64,000 bases of DNA from Microvirga guangxiensis (GCF_900102135.1 NZ_FMVJ01000003.1:186001-250000), one strand, 5' to 3'. Counted from the stretch's first letter, positions 40,270 through 50,433 are shown. The notes: generated from the letters alone by a model not told the origin. A program made the numbers and translations.

Positions 40270-42168
40270 ATGTCCATCTCGAACCGCAAGCCAGGTGAGA
40301 AGAAGGAAGCGCCGGCGGAGCCGCTGAAGCGCTCCATCGCCGGTGCGATGAAGGCCATCGCCCGCAAGCCCGATCTTGAGGTGGCCTTCGCCTCCGACCG
40401 CCCCGTGCTCATGGGCCAGGACAAGGCTCGCCTGCCGGAGCTGCCGCGCAAGCTCACGTCGAACGATGTGGCGATCCTGCGCGGCAACGCGGATTCCATG
40501 GCGCTGCGGCTCGCCTGTCACGACACCTCTCTCCACCGCAAGCTCGCTCCCGAGGGCCAGGCCGCCCGCGCCGTGTTCGACGCCGTCGAGCAGGCGCGCG
40601 TGGAATCCATCGGCTCGCGCCGCATGGCGGGCATCTCTTCCAACATCTCCGCGATGCTGGAGGACCGCTATCACCGCGGCGGCAAATACGAAGAGATCAC
40701 CGATCGCGCGGATGCGCCCATCGAGGACGCGCTGGCGCTCATGGTGCGCGAGCGCCTGACCGGCGAGAAGCCGCCACATGCGGCCGAGAAAATCGTCGAT
40801 CTCTGGCGCGACTTCATTGAGGAGCGCGCAGGCAAGAATCTCGACGGGTTGTTGAAGAACATCGACAGCCAGCGCGATTTCGCGCGCGGCATCCGCGACC
40901 TGCTCTCCTCCCTCGACATGGCCGACGATGCGTCGCTCGAGCAGGACGACGAGGAGAACGAGGAAGACAACGAGTCCGAGCAGCAGGAGCAGCGGGGCGA
41001 AGGCGAATCCGAGCAGGAATCCCAAGGCGACCGCGCCGAGGTTGAGGTCAGCGAGGATTCGAGCGACGAGATGGAGGACGGCGCGACGGAAGAGGCCGAT
41101 GGTCCTTCCGGCGAAATGCCCGAGGAAGCGGAAGAAGCCGATTCCGAGGATGCGGGCGAATCCTGGCGTCCGCCTTCGCGCGCGAACGAGAATCGGGGGC
41201 CCGATTACAAGCCCTACACCAGCAAGTTCGACGAGATCATCCATGCGGAGGATCTCTGCGATGCGGATGAGCTGACGCGCCTTCGCGCCTATCTCGACAA
41301 GCAGCTCGCGCATCTCCAGGGCGTGGTGGGACGTCTCGCCAACCGCCTGCAGCGCCGCCTCATGGCGCAGCAGAACCGCTCGTGGGAATTCGACCTGGAG
41401 GAAGGAACGCTCGATCCGGTGCGCCTGCCTCGCATCATCATGGACCCGTTCCAGCCGTTGAGCTTCAAGCAGGAGCAGGACACCAACTTCCGCGACACGG
41501 TCGTGACGCTGCTTCTCGACAATTCCGGCTCCATGCGCGGACGCCCGATCACCGTGGCTGCCACCTGCGCCGATATTCTCGCGCGCACGCTGGAGCGCTG
41601 CGGCGTGAAGGTGGAAATCCTCGGCTTCACCACGCGCGCCTGGAAGGGCGGTCAATCCCGCGAGATGTGGCTGCAGAACGGCAAGCCCGCCAATCCGGGC
41701 CGCCTCAACGATCTGCGTCACATCATCTACAAGTCGGCGGATGCCCCCTGGCGGCGCGCACGCAAGAATCTCGGCCTCATGATGCGGGAAGGCCTGCTGA
41801 AGGAGAACATCGACGGCGAGGCCCTCGACTGGGCGCACAAGCGTCTGCTCGGGCGTCCCGAGCAGCGGCGCATCCTGATGGTGATTTCCGACGGCGCGCC
41901 GGTGGACGACTCGACCCTCTCGGTCAATCCCGGCAACTATCTCGAACGCCACCTGCGCTACATCATCGAAGAGATCGAGACGCGCTCGCCGGTCGAACTG
42001 ATCGCCATCGGCATCGGGCACGACGTGACCCGTTATTACCGCCGAGCGGTGACCATCGTCGATGCGGAGGAACTCGGCGGCGTGATGACCGAGAAGCTTG
42101 CGGAATTGTTCGAGGAGAATGCTCAAGCGCCGCGCGGGGCGGCACCTCGCCGCCGGGCTCACGCGTGA
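40270..42168 (+). CDS. cobT: Cobaltochelatase subunit CobT
   Basis: A 632-residue partner of CobS in the cobaltochelatase. After the N-terminal CobT region lies a very acidic linker of about 90 residues ([18 protein letters not shown] and following). The C-terminal von Willebrand A domain carries the MIDAS motif DNSGSM at residues 417-422. The ATG at 40270 ([13 protein letters not shown]) is chosen over an in-frame start 30 bases earlier in repeat DNA. Its stop overlaps the next gene's GTG by three bases. Confidence 0.96.
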   Translation: MSISNRKPGEKKEAPAEPLKRSIAGAMKAIARKPDLEVAFASDRPVLMGQDKARLPELPRKLTSNDVAILRGNADSMALRLACHDTSLHRKLAPEGQAARAVFDAVEQARVESIGSRRMAGISSNISAMLEDRYHRGGKYEEITDRADAPIEDALALMVRERLTGEKPPHAAEKIVDLWRDFIEERAGKNLDGLLKNIDSQRDFARGIRDLLSSLDMADDASLEQDDEENEEDNESEQQEQRGEGESEQESQGDRAEVEVSEDSSDEMEDGATEEADGPSGEMPEEAEEADSEDAGESWRPPSRANENRGPDYKPYTSKFDEIIHAEDLCDADELTRLRAYLDKQLAHLQGVVGRLANRLQRRLMAQQNRSWEFDLEEGTLDPVRLPRIIMDPFQPLSFKQEQDTNFRDTVVTLLLDNSGSMRGRPITVAATCADILARTLERCGVKVEILGFTTRAWKGGQSREMWLQNGKPANPGRLNDLRHIIYKSADAPWRRARKNLGLMMREGLLKENIDGEALDWAHKRLLGRPEQRRILMVISDGAPVDDSTLSVNPGNYLERHLRYIIEEIETRSPVELIAIGIGHDVTRYYRRAVTIVDAEELGGVMTEKLAELFEENAQAPRGAAPRRRAHA

Positions 42169-43181
42169 GGCTATTCAGCCGGAGAAGCCTGCTCATCGGC
42201 GGCGGTGCGATCACCGCTGCCGGCATCGCAGGCGTCACAGGAACGGCGCTGGCGCAGCGTCCGCAGGCGTTTCGCAATGCCACGCCGATCAGGGTCTCGG
42301 CTCAGCCGATCAGCCATCTCTCCAACACCGATCCTGACCGCACGAAGTTCGGCGCGCTGTTCTTCCGGTCAGGTCTCATCCTCAAATCCGACGTTTCCGC
42401 TTTTGGCGGCTTTTCCGGTCTGTGGCGCTCGCCAAGGGGCCAGGAAATCATCGCGCTTGCCGACAATTCGCAGGTGCTTCAGGCGCGCGTGGAGACGGCG
42501 GACGGGCGCTTGTCGGGGCTGTCCGATGCGGTGATGGCGCCCTTGCTCATGAGCAACGGCACGCCTACGCGCCGCACCCGCTATTACGATACGGAGAGCC
42601 TCGCGATCTCCGGCAACACGGCCTTCGTCGGCATCGAGCGAAATCATGCCGTTCTTCGCTTCGAGCGCGGCCGCGAAGGGGCGCTCGTCAAGGGCGTTCC
42701 GATTGCCGTGCCGAATGAACTCAAGGATCTGCCGAGCAATGGCGGGATCGAGGCTCTTGCCGTTGCCCCGCAGCGATCAACCCTGTCCGGCGCCCTCATC
42801 GGAATTGCCGAAGGCGGTCAGGGGTTCATCCTCACCGGCTCACGCAAGGGCGCATTCGAAATGGTGCGCCGCGGCGGCTACGACGTGACGGATCTCGCGT
42901 TCCTCGATTCCGGCGATGCAATCGTGCTGGAGCGCCGGTTCTCCCTGTTCGGAGGCTTCGGGTGCCGTCTCCGGCGTGTGGCGGCCTCGGCGATCAGGCC
43001 CGGTGCGCGCGTGGACGGCGAGGTGATCTACGAGAGCGAGGCCTCGCACCAGATGGACAACATGGAAGGCGTTGCCGTTCATCGGGAGGGAAGCGAGCAT
43101 GTGATCTCACTGATCTCCGACAACAACTTCAATACGAACCTTCAGCGAACCCTGCTGCTGGAATTCGCGCTCGCCGAATGA
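42165..43181 (+). CDS. Tat-exported esterase-like activity of phytase family protein
   Basis: A 338-residue protein beginning with a twin-arginine signal ([11 protein letters not shown], then a hydrophobic run ending GTALAQ). The body is a phytase-like beta-propeller type (PF13449-like), with recurring [29 protein letters not shown] and [12 protein letters not shown] segments. The start is GTG in a GTGA overlap with cobT. No ATG lies near the Tat signal, so translational coupling to cobT is likely. The frame is open far upstream in cobT antiphase, but that is not coding. Enzymatic activity of the family is poorly defined. Confidence 0.85.
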   Translation: MRLFSRRSLLIGGGAITAAGIAGVTGTALAQRPQAFRNATPIRVSAQPISHLSNTDPDRTKFGALFFRSGLILKSDVSAFGGFSGLWRSPRGQEIIALADNSQVLQARVETADGRLSGLSDAVMAPLLMSNGTPTRRTRYYDTESLAISGNTAFVGIERNHAVLRFERGREGALVKGVPIAVPNELKDLPSNGGIEALAVAPQRSTLSGALIGIAEGGQGFILTGSRKGAFEMVRRGGYDVTDLAFLDSGDAIVLERRFSLFGGFGCRLRRVAASAIRPGARVDGEVIYESEASHQMDNMEGVAVHREGSEHVISLISDNNFNTNLQRTLLLEFALAE

Positions 43182-43197
43182 TCTGCGCGAGCGCCGA

Positions 43198-43830
43198 TCA
43201 GGCGGTCCGGTGGTGGTGCTTTGCCTCGAAGCGCATGAGCCGCAGGATCGCGCCGTAGGGAGCGATCGAAAGAGCGGCGAGCGCGAGCTTCACCAGATAA
43301 TCGGCGACGGCGAGGTTCACCCACGGAAGCGCGATGCATTCATCCGCAATGCCAGCAAGGCCAAGCGTGTCGGTGATCGTGAGGCCGAGACCGGGGAGGG
43401 CGCCGCAATAGAAGGCGACCGAGAAGAAGATGGCCGTGTCGAGGCCCGACGAGATCACCGAGGACACGAAGGGCGGCATCCACCAGGCGTGGCCGCGAAG
43501 GCGCGTGAAGATCTGAATGTCGAGCAGCTGCGCGCACAGGAAGGCCGCGCCCGAGGCAATCGCGATGCGTGGCGTCGCGAGATAGATCGACAGCAGGACA
43601 GCCAGCACGAAGCCGGCATAAACCACCCGGCGGGCGCCTTTGGGGCCGAAGCGGCGGTTCGAGAGGTCCGTGACCAGAAAGGCGAAAGGATAGCTGAACG
43701 CGCCCCAGGTCAGATAATCACCCAGGCCCAGATGGTGGAAGGGATACTGAACCAGAATATTCGACGAGAGGACGACGAGGGTCATTGCGGCGAGCGCAAT
43801 GAGGAAGTCGCGGTGCCCGGTCTTGATCAT
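43198..43830 (-). CDS. Queuosine precursor transporter (VUT/YhhQ family)
   Basis: A 210-residue integral membrane protein with about six helices of the VUT family (PF02592). It has the conserved motifs WGAFSYPFAFLVTDLSNRRFG near the N-terminus and a polar mid-region LLDIQIFTRLRG. It ends FEAKHHHRTA. E. coli YhhQ imports the queuosine precursors preQ0/preQ1. No preQ1 riboswitch consensus is seen upstream. It is convergent with the phytase-like gene. Confidence 0.9.
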   Translation of the reverse strand: MIKTGHRDFLIALAAMTLVVLSSNILVQYPFHHLGLGDYLTWGAFSYPFAFLVTDLSNRRFGPKGARRVVYAGFVLAVLLSIYLATPRIAIASGAAFLCAQLLDIQIFTRLRGHAWWMPPFVSSVISSGLDTAIFFSVAFYCGALPGLGLTITDTLGLAGIADECIALPWVNLAVADYLVKLALAALSIAPYGAILRLMRFEAKHHHRTA

Positions 43831-43872
43831 GAACGGAGCCTTCCCAGAGAACAGCTAAGCCTTGAGGCAACG

Positions 43873-43899
43873 CAAAACGGGCGGCTGTGAGGCCGCCCG
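43873..43899 (-). terminator. Intrinsic terminator of rpmB
   Basis: Stem CGGGCGGC / GCCGCCCG; on the minus strand it is followed by TTTTGCG. It lies 28 bases after the rpmB stop. Confidence 0.85.
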
Positions 43900-43926
43900 C
43901 AGCGTAGAAAACGGTTGAGGCCGAGA

Positions 43927-44217
43927 TTAGCTCGCTGCGGCGAGCTTCTTCTCGATCTCGCGCTTCACAGTGAGGGCGGTGCTCGACAGCTCGTCAGCCG
44001 AAGCCTTCGCCAGGAAGGCGTCGAGGCCGCCGCGATGCTCGACGGAACGCAGAGCATGAGCGGACACGCGCAGGCGCACGGAGCGCTGCAGGGTGTCAGA
44101 CTGGAGCGTGACGTTGCAGAGGTTCGGCAGGAACTTCCGCTTCGTCTTGCGGTTCGAGTGGCTCACGAGGTGGCCACTCAGCACGGCCTTGCCGGTCAGT
44201 TCGCAACGGCGCGACAT
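43927..44217 (-). CDS. rpmB: 50S ribosomal protein L28
   Basis: A 96-residue ribosomal protein L28. It opens with [33 protein letters not shown], cut here by description: the CELTGK and [10 protein letters not shown] blocks are diagnostic. It has a longer C-terminal helix ([14 protein letters not shown]) typical of alphaproteobacteria. It is monocistronic with its own terminator and a 244-base gap to the next divergent gene. Confidence 0.97.
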   Translation of the reverse strand: MSRRCELTGKAVLSGHLVSHSNRKTKRKFLPNLCNVTLQSDTLQRSVRLRVSAHALRSVEHRGGLDAFLAKASADELSSTALTVKREIEKKLAAAS

Positions 44218-44461
44218 GGGTTCAATCCTATCGTATCAAAGGGTCACGGCTCTAGTTTCGTGGGTTTGCTTCAACGCAGATCCCGCGCGGCCGGACACCA
44301 GAAGTCCTTGGAAGGTGCAGGGCTATAGGCCGAAAATGGGCCCGGCGTCAAGAATAGTGCGGCAGCACAACTCGTTTTTTTGCGCCGCCATGGTCATGAT
44401 TTATTCTGATTCTCATGCCATGCAACGGAATAGACTAACGGGACAGCCCGAGAAAGCATCC

Positions 44462-45334
44462 ATGCGCCTGATCGCTACCGCTCTGTTAACCTTAACCGTT
44501 GCCGGCCTTGGTTCCCAGGCTCAGGCTCAAGCCGCGCAGACCCTTAAGGTGAACTATGAACTTTCCTTGGCGGGGCTTCCGTTGGGGAAGGCTGATCTCT
44601 CCTCCACCTTTACCGGCCCCCGATATGAGCTGCAGGGCAATGTGAAGCTCTCCGGCCTCGTGCGGATGATCACCGGCGGCAAAGGGGCCGGCACGGCCTC
44701 GGGCCTGATTGCCGGGTCTCAGCTGCAGCCCAGCGGCTTTGCCGTGTCCTCCAAATCCTCCGGCGAGCAGCGTACGGTGCGGATGTCGCTTGATGGCGGC
44801 AACGTGGTCGAAGCCGAGATCACTCCGCCGGTGGAGCCGAAAGAGGACCGGGTGCCCGTAAAGGATGCGGACAAGAAGGGGGTCATCGATCCCCTGAGCG
44901 CCCTCATCATGCCTGCGGTCGCGTCAAAAGACCTCACGGATCAGGCCAACTGCAATCGCACCATCCCGGTCTTCGACGGCGCCGCCCGCCAGAACATCGT
45001 GCTGACCTATGCCGAGACCAAGAACGTCGCGGTGGCTGGCTATTCCGGGCCTGTCCTCGTCTGCAACGCGCGCTGGGTCCCGATCTCCGGCCACCGCACG
45101 CAGCGTCCCTCCACCAAGTTCATGCGGGAGAACAAAGACATGACCGTGTGGCTGGCGCCGGTGGAAGGAGCGCGCGTGCTCTTTCCCATCAAGGTCGCCG
45201 TGCGCACCATGATCGGCATGGGCGAGCTGCAGGCCGCGAGCTGGTCGGTGGAGGGCGACGTGAAACCCGCCTCGGCAAAGGCCAGACCCGCGGGCAAGGC
45301 GCGGGAGCCCATCAAGGCCGGGGCCGGGCAATAA
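44462..45334 (+). CDS. DUF3108 domain-containing periplasmic protein
   Basis: A 290-residue protein with a clear signal peptide (MRLIATALLTLTVAGLGSQA) and a DUF3108-like body (LKVNYELSLAGLPLGKADLSS, GEQRTVRMSLDGGNVV, DPLSALIMPAV, LVCNARWVPISGH). The ATG at 44462 is chosen because it directly starts the signal peptide; an ATG 42 bases upstream is possible. The C-terminus is Ala/Lys-rich. DUF3108 proteins are exported beta-rich proteins of unknown function. It is upstream of the helicase but not obviously in operon with it. Confidence 0.85.
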   Translation: MRLIATALLTLTVAGLGSQAQAQAAQTLKVNYELSLAGLPLGKADLSSTFTGPRYELQGNVKLSGLVRMITGGKGAGTASGLIAGSQLQPSGFAVSSKSSGEQRTVRMSLDGGNVVEAEITPPVEPKEDRVPVKDADKKGVIDPLSALIMPAVASKDLTDQANCNRTIPVFDGAARQNIVLTYAETKNVAVAGYSGPVLVCNARWVPISGHRTQRPSTKFMRENKDMTVWLAPVEGARVLFPIKVAVRTMIGMGELQAASWSVEGDVKPASAKARPAGKAREPIKAGAGQ

Positions 45335-45530
45335 GCCCTTCAAAATCCCCGGAGAATTCTTGGATACCCGGTAGCGAAACCGGCGCGTAGCCCCATATAA
45401 GGGAGAGCCTGCCGCCGGGTTTGCCGGACCAGGCCCGCTTTGTGAGAAGGCTGCCTGCATCATCTCTACGTGCAGGGGCGTCTCGCCCCTCTCACCCGGG
45501 ATCTTATCCGACATTACCCCGCATCCAGGC

Positions 45531-48500
45531 ATGGTTCGCCGTTCTCTTCCTCCGCAAGTGCGTGCGCGCGGCGTTACTGCTGTGCTCGGGCCCACCAATA
45601 CCGGCAAGACTCACCTCGCCATCGAGCGCATGCTCGGTCATGACAGCGGCATGATCGGTCTCCCGCTGCGCCTGCTCGCGCGCGAGGTCTATCAGAGGGT
45701 GGTCGAGAAGGCGGGGCACCACAACGTCGCCCTGATCACGGGTGAGGAGAAGATCAAGCCGGACAAGCCCCGCTACTGGATCTCCACCGTCGAGGCCATG
45801 CCGCGCGACATCGACGCGTCCTTCGTGGCCATCGACGAGATCCAGCTCGCCGCCGATCTCGACCGCGGCCACGTGTTCACCGACCGCCTCCTGAACCAGC
45901 GCGGACGGCAGGAAACGCTGCTCATCGGCTCCATGACCATGCGTCCGCTGATCGAGGCCCTGATTCCTGGGGTCCATGTGGTCACCCGCCCGCGCCTGTC
46001 GAAGCTCACATTTTCGGGTGAGAAGAAGGTCTCGCGCCTGCCCCGCCGGTCCGCCATCGTCGCCTTCTCGGCGGAGGAGGTCTACGGCATCGCCGAGCTG
46101 ATCCGCCGCCAGAGCGGCGGTGCGGCGGTGGTGCTCGGCGCCCTTTCTCCCCGCACCCGCAACGCCCAGGTCGAGCTCTACCAGAACGGGGACGTGGACT
46201 ACCTCATCGCCACGGACGCCATCGGCATGGGCCTCAACCTCGACGTGGACCATGTGGCCTTCGCCTCGGACAAGAAGTTCGACGGCTTCCGCTTCCGCAA
46301 GCTCTACAATCCCGAACTCGCCCAGATCGCCGGCCGCGCCGGCCGCTACATGCGCGACGGCACCTTCGGGTCCACGGGCCGCTGCCCTCCCTTCGATGCG
46401 GAGACGGTGGAGGCGCTGGAAAACCACACGTTCGATCCGGTGCGCATCCTGCAATGGCGCAACCCGGATCTCGATTTTTCGTCCATCGGGCGGCTTCGCG
46501 ATTCTCTGGGAGCTCAGCCCAGGGAGCACGGCCTCGTGCGTGCGCCTATGGGCGAGGACCTGGCGTCCCTGGAGATTCTGGCCCGGGAGGACGATATCCA
46601 GGCTTTCGCTCGCACGAAATATGCGGTCGAGCGCCTCTGGCAGATCTGCCAGGTGCCCGATTATCGAAAAGTTTCACCCCAGACCCATGCGGACCTCGTC
46701 GGCCAGCTCTACCGTTTCCTGATGAAGGACGGCGCGGTTCCGGCGGACTGGTTTGCCCGCCATTTGTCGGCTTCCGACCGCACGGATGGCGATATCGACA
46801 CCCTCTCCAACCGCATCGCCCAGGTGCGGACTTGGTCTTTTGTCGCAAACCGTCCCGACTGGTTAAAGGACCCGGAGCATTGGCAGGGTGTTGCGCGTCA
46901 GGTAGAGGACAAGCTATCGGATGCGCTTCATGAACGTCTGGCCCAAAGGTTCATCGACCGGCGGACGAGCGTTCTCATGCGGCGCTTGAGAGAGAACACG
47001 ATGCTCGAAGCGGAAATTACGACCACCGGCGACGTCACCGTCGAGGGACAACATATCGGCCACCTGCACGGATTCCATTTCGTGCCTGATCCCCAAGCCG
47101 ATACCACGGAAGCCAAGACCCTGCGCAACGCCGCCAGCAAGGCGCTGGCCGGCGAGATCGAGACGCGGGCCGACCGGTTTGCCGAGACCCCGGATACCAC
47201 GCTGGTGCTGTCGAACGACGGCACGATCCGCTGGCAGGGCGATCCCGTGGCGAAGCTGGAGCCGGGCGACAAGCTGTTCGAGCCGCGTGTGCGCATTCTC
47301 TCGGACGAGCACCTCACCGGTCCCGCTCGCGACAAGGTGGAGAATCGCCTGCGCGCCTGGCTGAAGGCCTATGTCGTGCGTCTGCTCGGCCCTGCGATGG
47401 ATCTCGAGACCAATGCGGAGCTCGCCGGCCTTGCCCGTGGCATCGCCTTCCAGATTGGCGAGGCCATCGGCGTGCTCGAGCGCGCGAAGGTTCTCAACGA
47501 GGTGCGCAGCCTCGACCAGGATGCCCGCGCGGCGCTCCGCAAGGCGGGCGTGCGCTTCGGCGCCTATCATCTTTATCTGCCGGCCCTTCTGAAGCCGGCT
47601 CCGCGCGTTCTCGCAACCCAGCTCTGGGCGCTCCAGAACGGTGGCCTCGACCAGAAGGGCATCGACGAGATCGCCCATCTCGCCCAGTCCGGCCGCACCT
47701 CGATCCCGGTGGACGCCGAGATCGCGGCGGGTCTGTACCGCGCTGCGGGCTTCCGCGTCTGCGGCGGCCGTGCCGTGCGCGTCGACATCCTGGAGCGTCT
47801 GGCCGACCTCATCCGCCCGGCGATCTCCTATCGCCCCGGAATCACCCCCGGCGAGCCGCCGGCCGGTGCCGCCGACGGCGAAGGTTTCGTGCCGACGGTT
47901 GCCATGACGTCCCTCGTCGGTTGCGCAGGCGAGGATTTTGCTACCATCCTGAAGTCACTGGGCTACGTGATGGAGCGCCGTCCGGGACCTGCGATCACCG
48001 TGCCGCTGGTCCAGGCCGCTTCGACCGAGCCTGCTGCCGTACCCCCGGCTGAAGCTCCCGCCGATGCCCCAGCCGAGGGTCAGACCCTGGCTGAGGAGAC
48101 AGGCGCCGTGGCCGTGGAGGCTCCCGACGCATCCGTATCGGCCGAGACCGTCGTGGAGAGCGCATCCGAAGCCGTGGCATCGCCTGAAGGGCAGGCGCTG
48201 GCGCCGACGGAAGGTGCCGCTGAAGCTGCTCCCGAGGCTCCGTCGGAGCCCGAGATGGTTGAGATCTGGCGTCAGCACCGCCGTCATCACGAGGGCGGTC
48301 ACGCCCGCCAGGGCCGAGAGGCTCGCGGCGGACGCCATGAGCGCGGCGAGCGTTCCGAACGCGGTGACCGGCCTGAGCGGGGCGACCGTCGTCCACGTCA
48401 TGGCGAAGGTCAGGGCGAACGTCCCCGCCGCGAGGCTCAGGGCGAGGGCGGACGGCCGCAGAATCGTCCGCCACGGGGCCCACGTCCGGATGACCGCCGT

Positions 48501-48635
48501 GGACCGCGTCCTGACAAACGCGCCGACAACCGCCGCGAGGGCGGGCACGAGCGCCGTGAGAAGCAGCCGGACCCGAATTCACCCTTCGCCAAGCTGATGG
48601 CTCTCAAGGCCCAGCTCGAAGACGGCAAGAAGTAA
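45531..48635 (+). CDS. SUV3-like superfamily 2 RNA helicase with RG-rich tail
   Basis: A 1034-residue helicase resembling mitochondrial SUV3 (degradosome helicase). Motif I GPTNTGKT is at residues 20-27. A DEIQ box (102-105, IDEIQLAADL) replaces DEAD. Motifs V and VI read ATDAIGMGLNLDVDHV and QIAGRAGRYM. A middle helical domain follows. The final ~200 residues are disordered: first Ala/Glu/Pro-rich, then dominated by Arg-Gly-Glu-His repeats (ERGERSERGDRPERGDRRPR), and finally NSPFAKLMALKAQLEDGKK. That last motif resembles a short conserved end peptide. It is followed after nine bases by an S4 RNA-binding gene, which supports an RNA role. Confidence 0.92.
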   Translation: MVRRSLPPQVRARGVTAVLGPTNTGKTHLAIERMLGHDSGMIGLPLRLLAREVYQRVVEKAGHHNVALITGEEKIKPDKPRYWISTVEAMPRDIDASFVAIDEIQLAADLDRGHVFTDRLLNQRGRQETLLIGSMTMRPLIEALIPGVHVVTRPRLSKLTFSGEKKVSRLPRRSAIVAFSAEEVYGIAELIRRQSGGAAVVLGALSPRTRNAQVELYQNGDVDYLIATDAIGMGLNLDVDHVAFASDKKFDGFRFRKLYNPELAQIAGRAGRYMRDGTFGSTGRCPPFDAETVEALENHTFDPVRILQWRNPDLDFSSIGRLRDSLGAQPREHGLVRAPMGEDLASLEILAREDDIQAFARTKYAVERLWQICQVPDYRKVSPQTHADLVGQLYRFLMKDGAVPADWFARHLSASDRTDGDIDTLSNRIAQVRTWSFVANRPDWLKDPEHWQGVARQVEDKLSDALHERLAQRFIDRRTSVLMRRLRENTMLEAEITTTGDVTVEGQHIGHLHGFHFVPDPQADTTEAKTLRNAASKALAGEIETRADRFAETPDTTLVLSNDGTIRWQGDPVAKLEPGDKLFEPRVRILSDEHLTGPARDKVENRLRAWLKAYVVRLLGPAMDLETNAELAGLARGIAFQIGEAIGVLERAKVLNEVRSLDQDARAALRKAGVRFGAYHLYLPALLKPAPRVLATQLWALQNGGLDQKGIDEIAHLAQSGRTSIPVDAEIAAGLYRAAGFRVCGGRAVRVDILERLADLIRPAISYRPGITPGEPPAGAADGEGFVPTVAMTSLVGCAGEDFATILKSLGYVMERRPGPAITVPLVQAASTEPAAVPPAEAPADAPAEGQTLAEETGAVAVEAPDASVSAETVVESASEAVASPEGQALAPTEGAAEAAPEAPSEPEMVEIWRQHRRHHEGGHARQGREARGGRHERGERSERGDRPERGDRRPRHGEGQGERPRREAQGEGGRPQNRPPRGPRPDDRRGPRPDKRADNRREGGHERREKQPDPNSPFAKLMALKAQLEDGKK

Positions 48636-48644
48636 GGACGGCGA

Positions 48645-48947
48645 ATGCGTGAGGACCGGCAGCGGCTCGACAAGTGGCTCTGGTTCGCACGCTTTGCCAA
48701 AACCCGGACACTGGCCGCCAAGCTCGTCACGAGCGGGTTCGTCAGGGTCAACGGGCAGCGCACGGATAGTGCCGCCAAGGCGGTTGCCGTCGGTGACGTG
48801 ATCACTCTCGCTCTCGCCCGCACGACCCTGGTGGTGCGGGTGGAAGGCCTCGGGCAGCGCCGGGGGCCTGCGCCGGAAGCAAGGCAGCTCTACGCTGACC
48901 TCAATGAAGGCGAGGGGATGCTTGTCAGCGAAGGCGACAAGGGCTAG
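48645..48947 (+). CDS. S4-domain RNA-binding protein (Hsp15-like)
   Basis: A 100-residue protein with one S4 domain (QRLDKWLWFARFAKTRTLAAKLVTSGFVRVNG) at its N-terminus, close to heat-shock protein Hsp15, which rescues stalled 50S subunits carrying tRNA. It is nine bases downstream of the helicase and probably in the same mRNA. A charged tail follows (RGPAPEARQLYADLNEG). Confidence 0.9.
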   Translation: MREDRQRLDKWLWFARFAKTRTLAAKLVTSGFVRVNGQRTDSAAKAVAVGDVITLALARTTLVVRVEGLGQRRGPAPEARQLYADLNEGEGMLVSEGDKG

Positions 48948-48995
48948 AGCGGCGGCAGAGCTAGTATTTTTGGAAAGACCCTCGAAGGACCGTCC

Positions 48996-49334
48996 ATGAC
49001 CTACGTCGTCACTGAAAATTGCATCAAGTGCAAATACATGGACTGCGTCGAGGTGTGTCCGGTGGATTGCTTCTACGAGGGCGAGAACATGCTCGTCATC
49101 CACCCGGATGAGTGCATCGATTGCGGCGTCTGCGAGCCGGAATGCCCCGCCGAGGCCATCAAGCCCGATGCTGAGCCCGGCCTCGAGCAATGGCTGAAGC
49201 TCAATGCCGATATGGCCAAGAGCTGGCCCAACATCACCCAGAAGAAGGACGCCCCGGCCGACGCCAAGGAATTCGATGGCGTCGCTGGCAAGTTCGAGGC
49301 TTATTTCTCGCCTAATCCAGGCGAAGGCGACTAA
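48996..49334 (+). CDS. fdxA: Ferredoxin FdxA, 7Fe type
   Basis: A 112-residue ferredoxin. Nine N-terminal cysteines are at 9, 12, 17, 21, 25, 40, 43, 46 and 50. C9/C17/C50 fit a [3Fe-4S] cluster and C21/C40/C43/C46 a [4Fe-4S] cluster, as in Azotobacter ferredoxin I; the C-terminal extension also matches. It is an electron carrier with unknown partner. It ends at a hairpin terminator. Confidence 0.96.
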   Translation: MTYVVTENCIKCKYMDCVEVCPVDCFYEGENMLVIHPDECIDCGVCEPECPAEAIKPDAEPGLEQWLKLNADMAKSWPNITQKKDAPADAKEFDGVAGKFEAYFSPNPGEGD

Positions 49335-49351
49335 GCCTGAGGGCTCTTGAA

Positions 49352-49376
49352 GCACGGCCATAAACCGTGCCTCTTT
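49352..49376 (+). terminator. Terminator hairpin after fdxA
   Basis: Stem GCACGG / CCGTGC with a 7-base loop, followed by CTCTTTACG. The stem is only six base pairs and the T-run is short, so it is a moderate terminator. Confidence 0.65.
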
Positions 49377-49690
49377 ACGCTATGCTTTGAAATATTTTTG
49401 CTTTTTCGGCCAGACTGTGATAGGGTCTGCAAATGCCGTCGCTTGCGCTCAAGCCGTGCGCCGTCCCCCGCAGGTCGTCGGTTCACACACTGAAGCAATA
49501 ACGCACGAAACTTGGCCGAAAGGGGTTTACCCTTACTTTTGAGCCCAGGCGGAGTGCTTTTGAGCTACTGCTTACATCAGGGAGTCGCACGGAATAGTCA
49601 AGTTCCGCATGCACTCATCTCATTCCTGTTCCCCTGGGTCCCTGCTCAGTGGAACCATCGCTCCTGAGCCTGAGGGCAAGGGACCATGCA

Positions 49691-49696
49691 AGGAGG
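49691..49696 (+). promoter_or_regulatory. Consensus Shine-Dalgarno AGGAGG deciding the carD start
   Basis: AGGAGG lies ten bases before ATG 49707, whereas it would fall inside the gene if the ATG at 49686 were used. This supports the later start. Confidence 0.8.
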
Positions 49697-49706
49697 CCTC
49701 TCTCGC

Positions 49707-50288
49707 ATGACAACCGCCAAGAAGTCCACCCCGCGCCTGGGTTTTAAGTCTGGCGAAGCCATTGTTTATCCCGCTCACGGCGTCGGCCGCATCACGGCCA
49801 TCGAGGAGCAGGAAATCGCCGGCTTCAAGCTGGAGCTCTACGTGGTCTCTTTCGACAAGGACAAGATGGTCCTGCGAGTCCCGACCGCGAAAGCTGCCAG
49901 CGTCGGCATGCGCAAGCTTGCCGAGCCCGCCCTGGTTCAAAAGGCTCTGGACGTTCTGACGGGTCGTGCCCGCGTGAAGCGCACCATGTGGTCGCGCCGC
50001 GCTCAGGAATATGAGGCGAAGATCAATTCCGGCGATCTGATCGCCGTGACCGAGGTCGTGCGTGACCTGTACCGCTCCGAGGCCCAGCCCGAGCAGTCCT
50101 ACAGTGAGCGTCAGCTCTACGAATCCGCTCTCGATCGTATCGTGCGTGAGATCGCGGCCGTGAACAAGATCACGGATACCGAAGCCCTCAAGCTCATCGA
50201 GCAGAGCCTGGCGAAATCTCCCCGTCGCGCCAAGGGCGCCGAGGGTGACGATGCCGATGGCGACGACGCGCAGGAGGAAGCCGCGTAA
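49707..50288 (+). CDS. CarD family transcriptional regulator
   Basis: A 193-residue CarD/CdnL-type protein. The N-terminal Tudor-like RNA-polymerase-interacting domain (FKSGEAIVYPAHGVGRITAIEEQEIAG, VVSFDKDKMVLRVP) is followed by the helical domain (RRAQEYEAKINSGDLIAVTEVVRDLYRS). The C-terminal tail is acidic. Proteins of this family bind RNA polymerase beta and stabilise open promoter complexes. Start chosen by a perfect AGGAGG site. A terminator separates it from rpoH. Confidence 0.94.
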   Translation: MTTAKKSTPRLGFKSGEAIVYPAHGVGRITAIEEQEIAGFKLELYVVSFDKDKMVLRVPTAKAASVGMRKLAEPALVQKALDVLTGRARVKRTMWSRRAQEYEAKINSGDLIAVTEVVRDLYRSEAQPEQSYSERQLYESALDRIVREIAAVNKITDTEALKLIEQSLAKSPRRAKGAEGDDADGDDAQEEAA

Positions 50289-50318
50289 CCATCGCGCCCT
50301 CCTCGACAAACCCTTTCA

Positions 50319-50347
50319 AAGCCTGGCCTTGCGCCAGGCTTTTTGTT
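50319..50347 (+). terminator. Intrinsic terminator of carD
   Basis: Stem AAGCCTGGC / GCCAGGCTT with a 5-base loop runs straight into TTTTGTTTG. It is strong and lies 30 bases after the carD stop. Confidence 0.92.
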
Positions 50348-50408
50348 TGCGGGTGCACCTTGTCGTCAGGGTTTTGGAATCTATTTTGCAAAACTTGGCT
50401 GTAAGGAG

Positions 50409-50433
50409 TGAACTTTTTCCGGCCTCGCTCGTT
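50409..50433 (+). promoter_or_regulatory. EcfG-like (general stress) promoter candidate for rpoH
   Basis: TGAAC (50409-50413), a 16-base spacer and CGTT (50430-50433) match the alphaproteobacterial EcfG consensus GGAAC-N16/17-CGTT at eight of nine positions. Transcription would start about 18 bases before the rpoH ATG, leaving its GGGAGG ribosome site in the leader. In Sinorhizobium meliloti rpoH2 depends on the EcfG factor RpoE2, so this is plausible. No experiment is implied. Confidence 0.45.

Larger units (their letters stand above)
49335..49706. other. fdxA-carD intergenic region
   Basis: A 372-base gap. It starts with the fdxA terminator hairpin, then an AT-rich stretch (49384-49404, TTTGAAATATTTTTGC). 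A less defined region of moderate GC ends in the carD ribosome site. I see no tRNA, repeat or credible short gene. The AT-rich part is the best place for the carD promoter, but no clear -35/-10 pair can be assigned. Confidence 0.6.

Noticed and set aside
43831..43872. preQ1 riboswitch before the queuosine-precursor transporter
   Set aside because: The 40-base leader before the rpmB terminator lacks a preQ1-I style stem and A-rich tail.
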